Shown here in pieces: positions 56,370 to 64,000 of a stretch of DNA of 64,000 nt. The position numbers and the translations under genes are program-made. The stretch is from Prosopocoilus inquinatus (lineage: Eukaryota > Arthropoda > Insecta > Coleoptera > Lucanidae): the NCBI GenBank assembly GCA_036172665.1, contig CM069874.1, positions 54,852,707-54,916,706 on the forward strand, in the 5' to 3' direction. Position 1 is the first letter of the stretch. Each line of letters begins with the position of its first letter. The notes beneath the pieces are model-generated. The model saw only the letters and a list, made by a program, of their open reading frames with translations. It had not been told where the DNA came from and did not search any database.

Positions 56370-58723
56370 GTTATAACGTGGTTTTTAATTTGACATCCGG
56401 GGTGCTCTGAATGGTGCTGTATGTGTATACAGGATGTTATCAAGAAATATGGCAATAATTATTCCTCGTATAGCCCAGCAAAATGTGACTTCCTGCAATT
56501 TAACCTAATTCATCTACTTATACATACACGAAAGTTTTTCGTTGCTGAAGTATAACGCCCTAAATAGGTAACTTGAAAGGCATATTTTCTAAAGTATCTC
56601 TGGATCGGCTTGAGGTAGATGGTTGAAGTTTGACATGCAAAAGAAATGAAATACAGGGTGCTTATGTCATATGAAGAATTGAGTGTCATAGATCCAAGGA
56701 AGTAGGTTATCATTTTAGTAAATAATTTTCTTCTTGTCACTTAAAAAATTAAAAAGTTCGAATAAAATTGTACCAAAAACGAACATATTCCGTCTTCGTC
56801 AGATTAATCGTTTTCGAGATAATTAGGTCGAAAGATTAAATTTCTGCAGAAGCTCGAAATTTCGTAAAGCTTGAAACCATTAGCTGGAATTTTATCCAAT
56901 TATTTTACATGTTAGTTAATAATACATAACTGTTATATAGCTTTTTTTCTTCTAAAATATGTTTTTCAAATTGCTTTTATATGTTATACCTCAGAAACGA
57001 GAAACTTTTATACAGAGTGTTCCCAAACTTCTGGAAAAGTGCGAAAATTCCCCTTTAAATTCATTTTATCAAGAAACGTCTTAAGAAAAGTTGTTGTTGT
57101 TTCATTGCCTGTAATTTAATACTCATATTATTTTTAAATATACATGTTATATTATTTTTTAAATGGAACACTATTATTTTATTACAGTCTTTGGAGAGAC
57201 ATTAAAAATGATACTCCTATAACATTATATTTACTTATTTTTAGTATTCACCGAGTTATTTTTAATTTTATGCAAAAAAATGGATCTTATCGGCTGCCAA
57301 ATTGTCCATTTTAATCATAACTCTTTACTTTTATAATATTTAACATTTTTAAAACTAACTTAATCGATCTGATGTGAATTGTCACAATTTGACATATCTC
57401 ATAGTTACATTGAATTAAATTTGTTTGAATAATGAGAGCCTACTGCGATAATAAATGGTAAAGGAATGGTTTTTATTTCAGATTTAATGCGCGACAGTCA
57501 CAGTACTCTGGATGTTAAATTAAAAATAAAACGCGTGATAGTCGTAAAGAGAAGAAATAGGGGCGTTCAGTTATTCGACTGTCCTTCAAGGAAAACTGAA
57601 GTTTGGAGTGAAAACTTAAAAACGGAAAGTGAAGAAATAATAATCTAAAGCACAATTAAATTCTGCGTGAAAAGTGCCTTAAAAAACTACAATTAATAAA
57701 ACCGAATGGACTATAACAAAGAAATTATTACAGAAACAAAAACGAAATTTGAAAATTTCCTTTTTTTTTGTAAAATAATAAAATAATGTTGGTTTATTTA
57801 ACTCGTTTTGTTTGACTCTGTATAATAGTTTGATCTAAATTAGCGTTGGAAATTTTTAATTGCAACACATGAAACATAAAAAGTATTTTCCTTTTCTGAT
57901 CACTTCGTTTATTTATTATTCAACAACAATAACACGTTCAAACTTAAATTTAAATACATTCCGAACTTATGGCAGTTTAAAACATTTTGATTTAATATCT
58001 TTCAATTTTGTTAACAATTTAAATATGAAAATCTAAATTGAATCATAGAAAAAAACAGAATATAACAAAACCCGGGTAGGTATTATTTTTATTAACATTA
58101 AACTAAAAACAATTAACAAACTAAACATGACTTCACAAAATATAACTATATACATGAATTAATTTTAATAATAATTACTGTCATAATACATTATAAATTA
58201 GGCTGTTCTCATTACCTGGAATTTCCTTATTCAATGCTTAACAGATTACCTGCTCTCGTGAATGAATTAATTTTATGACCCTGCTCATCCCCTGGTCAAG
58301 ACAGGGAGAGAGAAACAGGGAGGCTCGAATGCAGAAGGTTCTAAATTCAGACGAGCTATTTCAATAAGGCTCAAATTCCAACAGATTTACTGCCTTTCGT
58401 CTTAAAACTTTTCGACAGTGGTATACATGACAATTTTTTTTTTGAAAAAGTCGAAAAAGAATTTCAATATTTTTCGACTACTAAATCATTTTCTATGAAG
58501 TTTCTGGGATAATCAAATTTTTTTATAAATGATGACTCTTTTTCGAAAACACAAAAATAAAAAAATAATACTGAAGTGAATTCAATCCTTGCCGTTACTT
58601 ATTACCATTTCAAATATTTACAAAACTATTAAATTAAATTCTCATTCTATAGTAGTTTATTTTAATTCTCATATAGTTATCTAATTTTCGTAATTTATTT
58701 TGAACGTACGTGAAGACATGTAG
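56370..58723. other. Gene-free region with TA-element fragments
   Basis: Terminal motifs tatacaggatgttatcaag (56430), atacagggtgcttatg (56651) and tacagagtgttcccaaac (57013) mark pieces of TA-flanked elements; no complete pair was established. 58240-58340 is somewhat G+C-richer. No gene recognised. Confidence 0.45.
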
Positions 58724-59610
58724 CAGTGGCGGCTCGTGATTAGTGCTATAAAAGTAACGAAAAAGTTTGTACTCGCATGTATTCGTTACTTTAGATTTCC
58801 GTACCCGTTATAAAGTATTCGTTACTCGTTACTTTCGTTACTACAGTATAATTAAATAATCAGATAACATGCGTAAATATAATTTTCACCTCAAAATCGT
58901 AATACATAATAAGATTACTTTTATTATAATTTTGTTTATTAAAAAATACTCAAAATAAAATTACTACTTACTGAAAATGCATACATAAGTCGTGGACAGT
59001 GCATACAAGCAACGCAATAAGTATAAGCAGATGATAAACAATCTATTAAAAAAGCAAACAACTTATAACTGAAGTTACTCAACTGATCGGGAGCTCGTAT
59101 TCTTTCGTATCGAAACGTAAGCGAAATCGTTCGCTATGGAGCCTTATGAATAAAAAGTAAGCAATTGCTTTAAGCTTTTGCTTATTAGCAAAAGCAAAAG
59201 CTGAAAAAGCAAATGCTTTAAGAAAAAGCAGTTGCTGAAATATTAGATGAATAAAAATTTCAAGCATTTGCTAGCTTTCCGGCTTCGTTTAAGCAATTGC
59301 TAGGATGATTTGTGCGGACTTGCATATCTGCTGAGCTAAAATATCTTAGGTTCTTTATCAAAGTGGTACTCGCTTTTAATAAAATATCGGATACTAGTGA
59401 TACAGACAGTTGATATTGAAGCCGAATTGGACAAAAATTATTTTTGCTAGAAAATGAAAAAAAATTATTTGTCATAAATCATATAAAAAGAGAAAGCCTT
59501 GCATATAATAACTGATAATGCGGAATATGATCTCGACTGATCAATTAAGGAATCTATTCTATAACTGGGCTGCAGTCAAAAAAGGGGGGTTGATAATCTA
59601 CTCTTTTAAA

Positions 59611-59655
59611 GTTCAACCGAGCTTCCGGAAAATTTATTTCCTTTATCAAGGTTTC
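59611..59655 (-). ncRNA. Variant hammerhead (U3/A8 core), 3' side of PLE
   Basis: Minus strand: helix I aacc (59652-59649), core TTGATAA (59648-59642), helix II aggaaat/attttcc (59641 on), GGAAGC, then ctc and ggtt-type closure (aacc complement at 59617-59614). C3 is U and G8 is A relative to CUGAUGA. GAAA has one further change (GAAG). Confidence 0.55.
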
Positions 59656-59928
59656 TACAAAACAAATTTTAAAAATTAATAATTAACACTAAGAACAATT
59701 TCACATGATTACTTACTCCTTAGTGAGTACAAAAGGTTAAACCACTAGTTAAGATAATATTAAATTTCATTAAAAATAAATTTTGAATTTTACATTTTTG
59801 ACAGCTAAATTAATTGTGAAATTTAGAAAATTGAATCACGATAGAAAAATTGTTTATTCATTATTAGGTAATACGATGTAAATCTTGATTTCCAACATCT
59901 TGATTGTCTTTCTTTTTAGTTTTAAAAT

Positions 59929-60985
59929 TTAATAGGTAAGTATAAATACAACTAAGTTTCTCAATATCGGTTCTTTTGTTGATACTTTTTTTTTATTACA
60001 AAAAATATGGCACATTTCAATAAAAAGTCTTTGACTCAAAATTAGTTCAATATCTAAAATCTTCAAAATTAATCTTATGGTCTTCATTATTGGCATGTTC
60101 AGATAAAGCACAAACATTAGGTCTAAGTCTAATATCACTTTTATGAGAAATAATTCTCGAATGAAGAGTTCTTGATGTTTGGCCAATATAAACAGAATCA
60201 CAATCATGACAAGGAATTTCATAAATAGAATTAATTTGTTTGAATTTGTTAAATGGATCTTTAACTTTTGTAAAAAGAGACTTAATTGTTAATAAATTTT
60301 TAGTTGCAATCTGAATGTTTTTGTTTTTTAGTACTTTTATTAGTTGAGATGTAAGATTTGGTATGAATATTAAAGATCTAAAAACTTTACTAACATTAAT
60401 TGTTTGTGAATTATTATTAATTTGAGAAATAGGTTCTATTCTTTGTGGAGTATTGAAAATTAACTTATTTAGCATTGCAAAAGGATAACTATTTTTTATG
60501 AGAATATTTTTTAATTTGTGCAAATTTTTGTTCAACAAAGAAGAATGAGAAATTTTTTCTATACGATTTTTTAATCCTAAAATCATGTTAATTTTCATTT
60601 TATATGGATGACAAGAATGAAAGTTAATATAACGCCCAGAACTAATAGGTTTCGTGTACCAATCAATAATGATTTTATTGTTTTCTGAACGAATAACTTT
60701 CGTGTCCAAGAAAGGAACACTCCTGTCTGTTTCCTTTTCAATAGTAAATTGAATATTAGGATTATATTTGTTAAAAACCGTTAAAATCTCATCAATACCT
60801 TCTTGGGGAACTACACAAATAATATCATCAACATATTTTTTGAGCCAAGGAATTTCAAATGATAACTTTGGTATGCATTGGAGATATATTAGCACCCATA
60901 GGTGTTCCAAAAATTTGTTTATAATAAATATTATTGAATTTGAAATAAGTGGAATCAAAAAGAAATTTTATTATTAATATTAATT
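59929..60985 (-). pseudogene. Penelope-like reverse transcriptase-GIY-YIG, 5'-truncated
   Basis: Reading leftward: YYKQIFGTPMGANIS from about 60945 in one phase, then the long frame 60958-60047 with KYVDDIICVVPQEG (catalytic YVDD), FTIEKETDRSVPFLDTKV, WYTKPISSGRYINFHSCHP and a KFKQINSIYEIPCHDC knuckle. VYIGQTSRTLHSRIISHKSD follows, then LSEHANNEDHKINF. A frameshift near 60055 throws off the end; the other phase continues with LDIELILSQRLFIEMCHIF, containing the Glu expected for GIY-YIG. The fingers and most of the palm before box B are missing. A different lineage from 638-2893, closer to 32600-33730. Confidence 0.9.
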
Positions 60986-61033
60986 TTTCTTTTGATAAGT
61001 TACTTACCAAAGATATTTGTTCCCAGTTTTGTA

Positions 61034-61078
61034 GAAACCTTGATAAAGGAAAATAAATTTCCGAAAGCTCGGTTGAAC
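61034..61078 (+). ncRNA. Variant hammerhead (U3/A8 core), inverted 5' side of PLE
   Basis: Plus strand: gaaacc, core TTGATAA (61041-61047), helix II aggaaa/tttcc (61048-61063), GAAAGC (61064-61069), TC, ggttga closing helix I with aacc. GAAA is intact here. Shares the C3U and G8A pair of changes with the copy at 59611. Confidence 0.6.
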
Positions 61079-61869
61079 TTTAAAAGAGTATTATTATCAA
61101 CCCCCCTTTTTTGACTGCAGCCCAGTTATAGAATAGATAACTGATAATGATATGAAAATGTTTAACGTTTCATTTACAACTAAACAAGCATTAAAAAAAA
61201 AGCAATAAGGGATGGGACTATTATTTTCGCAGAATTTACTTTTTCACTCCCTTCGAATGACAGTTATCTCTTCAATTTTTTTTTTTGAATGAATGTAACG
61301 CATTTTAATATCAACAAACAAAATTTTAAAATTAAATATTTTAAATCAAATGGAAATCATTTGATGCAAAGCAAATGCTTAAAAGAAAAAGCAATTCTCC
61401 TTTTATTCATACAACATTAAGCAAATACTTGAAACTTTTAAGCAAAACCTTTTACTATAAGTGTTTTCTTAGTGTCGTAGCAATTGCTACAAGGTCAAGT
61501 AATTGCTAAATATTTTATTCTTTCGATACTAAGCATTTACTAGTAAATTTCAAGGAAAAGCAATTGCTTAAACTTTATTCATAAGGCCCATGGTCATACG
61601 AGTAACGAAATCTTTTAACAAGTATCGAATCGGTACTTCGAGCCTCACGTTATACCCGTTACTCAGTAACGAATACACACGGTTTGCAGCAGCTCTACTC
61701 GTGATGTTTTACTGAGGGCAGGCAACAACTGCAAAAAGGAAAGATGGGTGCATTTTCCAAATAAATTTGGTTTGTTTTTCGGTCCCGACTTGCAACGTAC
61801 AGATTTAAATATCGAGACAACTACTTCACACAGTTTAACTGTAACTGTAACCCCGACGCGCCGCCACTG

Positions 61870-63309
61870 ATCTGTAGTAACAATACATAATATATTAGAA
61901 CTTCTTATACATACAGTGTGAATCAAAATAAGCTTCCGATTCTTTAGGAGCGCATTTACGAAGATCATGTAAGTATGAAATTGCAAGAAATAATTTTAGC
62001 TGACTCATTTCAAAAATCTATCTTCTTTGAATCCAAAATGGAAACTAGGAGTCATTTCTTTCTTCTTCAAAGTTGTTTGTAACTGCCCTAATGCCTAGAT
62101 ATAATCCATCCCACTTAACCGAATTATTCGTATCTCTGATAATAAACGCTATCCCTATGTTGTTATCAACTTACAATCGAAAAAATATGACTTCAGTAAA
62201 TCAATATTAGATTTCAAATTGATATGGTCTGTTCATTTGGAGATGGTAACCAAACGAGAATCTCGAAACTCAGAATGCGATTAATTTTTGATGTCGCCAC
62301 CTAAGCTCTTTGCAAAGCTCTAATTTTTTAGCTTCACTGGGAGTATAAAGTTGTCTGTGAGCTAATTAATACATCACTCACGTAACAAAGCTAAATAGAG
62401 TTAAAAAGAAGCCCTGAAATTCAAACCTTAAACAAGCATAAAAATCAAATGTATTATAATGTATTTTATTAAATTTCTAACTTGTACATACGTAATGTCT
62501 GCTTGGAACGTTTTACCTGACACACTGTGTATATAATACAAACTACGTAATCTAATTTGTCATTCATTGGATATTAACATACGTGCTCGTATACCTTCAG
62601 GATGTTTGTTGCAAAGTGCCTGAGTGTTGACGTCTGTGGTAATCAGTTACAAGCACATAAAACTATTAGCTAACGAGTATCAAAACACGGCTCTCCCATG
62701 AATAGGAAGATTAATTATACTCGCGGTGTGAATCCACGTCGGAATAATAAATATAAAATAAATCGGGAACAGTTAGCTAACCGTTTCCAGGCTAGGTTCT
62801 GAGAATCGATTAATGTAACTACTACAAAATAAACGTAATTAACGAGAGAAAAAGCGAAACATTCTGAATCGTCAAGAACGTCATCGTATTCACGATCTAA
62901 GAAATGAAACGTGAGCATTTCATAATGCAAAAATTACTCTAATAGCACGCGCGAATCCTATGAAAAGTTACACATAACTCGTTAGCATTAGCTATTACCA
63001 CGCTTGAAACGTTCTAGACAAAATAAGATGAAAAACAATGATGTGTCAGGATTTATGGACTATTAACAATGCTAAATTATATGTCTAGGAATGAATAAAC
63101 ATTACAGAAGATTCTCTGTTTATATAAATCTATTTTTTTCCTTTTTGAGTTCGTGATTATGATTATTAAAATATTACAAAAGAAATAAATGTCTTGTAAT
63201 TTGAATATCTCAGTTATCAATTTTTAACACAAAATATTACGTGTTCGGGAAAAAATGTCGTTTTTTTTCTAATTTAGAATGCTTGTATTAAACGAAATAT
63301 ACTAATTTT
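61870..63309. other. Gene-free region with one MITE fragment
   Basis: 61915-62060 matches the left part of the MITE at 53373-53845; a tacctgacacactgtgtata end lies at 62515-62535 without a matching left end. No coding signal elsewhere. Confidence 0.45.
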
Positions 63310-63990
63310 GATTAAACTATGCAATTTCCATTTTCGTTAATCATCCTTTGCCATCATTCTGCCAGCATTTGTATTCCTCGATGATACCAGCCAAGTTCTC
63401 CAGAGTCAAGAAATTCTTAATATGCCCTATCGACTTCGCACTATTCATTAAAAGTTCTGTCTTTAAGGAAATGTTTCATTGAACAAAATATATGGTAATC
63501 CGAAGGAGTAATGTCCGGACTTTATGCAGAAAGAGGAAGAAAAGTCCATCCAAGCTCCATCAGTTTTTATTAAGGGCCACTGTTTATACCGGTAGGGATT
63601 CTTAAAAGAATCCATATTTATTCATAAATCATGATTTGTCACAGAAAACGATTGTGACGGGTAGTTTGGAGTAATTTTGTACAAATGTTTAAGGTGTTTA
63701 GGTTGAGATTCATTTAAGTTATGTGAAATTTTTGTAGAACGTTTAATAATCGTACTACAACCTCTTAAGTGGCACCAAATGGTTGAATTGAATGCACCCA
63801 AGTCGTCTGACAATCGATATGTTGTAGTAACCGTATTTTCTTTAATAAATTGCAAAAAAAATTGGTTAATCTTTAAAGGGCAACCCGAGGTAGGACTCCT
63901 TCGAAGAGTAAAATCGCCATTTCTAAATTTCATAAATTCATGTTGCGCATGTCTTAACATTAACAGACTTTTTATTTTCTTCTCACAGAT
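63310..63990 (-). pseudogene. Mariner transposase remnant, core deleted
   Basis: Reading leftward: the frame 63960-63622 has FMKFRNGDFTLRRSPTSGCP (second HTH region with GRP-like hook), YRLSDDLGAFNSTIWCHLRG and LNESQPKHL, the conserved 'LTE.Q' before the catalytic domain. After a deletion of the first two catalytic Asp residues, the C-terminal part at about 63600-63315 reads ELGWTFLP, PDITPSDYHIFCSMKHFL with the third Asp, then LDSGELGWYHRGIQML with stops. The family resembles the irritans/mellifera-type (LP...SPDLAPSDYHLF) and differs from the copy at 41844. Inactive. Confidence 0.83.
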
Positions 63991-64000
63991 ATTCTAAGCC

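Larger units (their letters stand above)
59521..61136 (-). mobile_element. Penelope-like element with inverted terminal repeats and 13-bp duplication
   Basis: The direct repeat ataactgataatg is at 59508-59520 and 61137-61149. The left side (59565-59660) and right side (61015-61136) are inverted copies, each with a hammerhead-like fold and ending in ctgggctgcagtcaaaaaa / its complement. A ~35-bp unpaired tail (59521-59560) lies at the left, the 3' side. The coding part is truncated just before the RT box B motif GTPMGANIS. So the 1,616-bp insertion is a complete record of one truncated, 5'-inverted PLE integration. Confidence 0.9.
59139..61589. mobile_element. Element with subterminal AAGCAATTGCT repeats, ATG duplication
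   Basis: Ends GAGCCTTATGAATAAA (59139) and TTTATTCATAAGGCCC (61589) with ATG on both sides (59136-59138, 61590-61592). Within 200 bp of each end AAGCAATTGCT-like words recur many times in both orientations, as expected for transposase-binding arrays. The interior has been replaced or split by a PLE. The 3-bp duplication suggests PIF/Harbinger but ATG is not its usual target. Confidence 0.7.
58724..61869. mobile_element. hAT-like element, CAGTGGCGGC ends, decayed 8-bp duplication
   Basis: CAGTGGCGGCTCGT at 58724 mirrors gCGCCGCCACTG ending 61869. Outer 8-mers acatgtag (58716) and atctgtag (61870) agree at 6 of 8, fitting an old hAT duplication. Subterminal gttactcgttac-type words occur near both ends (58750-58850, 61600-61670). 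No hAT transposase remains; two further elements are nested within. Confidence 0.7.

Noticed and set aside
57466..57648. 60-codon frame, basic protein
   Set aside because: Too short and without motif; AT-rich surroundings make such frames common.

Overview
The window looks like repeat-choked intergenic or intronic DNA from an arthropod nuclear genome, most likely an insect. The grounds are its AT-rich composition, DD34D mariner and Tc1 remnants, PIF/Harbinger, hAT-like and TA-flanked elements, CR1/Jockey-type non-LTR retrotransposons and Penelope-like elements (PLEs). I found no convincing intact host protein-coding gene. Every protein I recognise is transposon-derived, and nearly all are broken. 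The only long open frame is the PLE reverse transcriptase-GIY-YIG protein at 638-2893.

Layout. 1-3011: two head-to-head PLE copies sharing a 450-bp inverted repeat. 3012-4110: a non-LTR fragment split by a hAT-like MITE. 4381-5130: a foldback element. 6021-7720: a reverse transcriptase fragment split by two adjacent 128-bp MITEs and by a TA-flanked element. 8203-12762: two more TA-flanked elements, then a Myb/SANT-like relic. 14767-17938: a long inverted-repeat element containing a Harbinger transposase relic. 19116-21705: another foldback element holding a 200-bp PLE palindrome. 22125-26178: a long inverted-repeat element containing a non-LTR element. 27489-27992: a 504-bp PLE palindrome. 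28960-30866: a non-LTR element. 32534-33730: a broken PLE. 34609-38480: a non-LTR element with an esterase-like ORF1. 41844-44428: a mariner relic and nested repeats. 44620-47150: a G+C-richer block of unknown nature. 50188-54817 and 58724-61869: two nested stacks of DNA transposons, the second with a PLE at its core. 55435-56369: a PLE-repeat array. 63310-63990: a second mariner relic.

The most interesting theme is a set of hammerhead-ribozyme folds attached to PLE sequences. Eight match the canonical core (CUGANGA, helix II, GAAA, a very short helix III, helix I). Two more share a paired change, C3 to U and G8 to A, that would keep the C3-G8 pair as U3-A8. They fall into several helix-III classes, including the loop-less GAAACGUU class, which is expected to cleave only as a dimer. 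Most sit in insertions where the PLE repeat is inverted at the 5' end, so two hammerheads face each other. Four insertions have target-site duplications of 12-15 bp that can be read directly.

The elements also act as markers for each other. Several MITEs interrupt reverse transcriptase or ORF1 frames, and removing the MITE plus one 3-bp target copy brings the frame back, which fixes the ends and the order of insertion.
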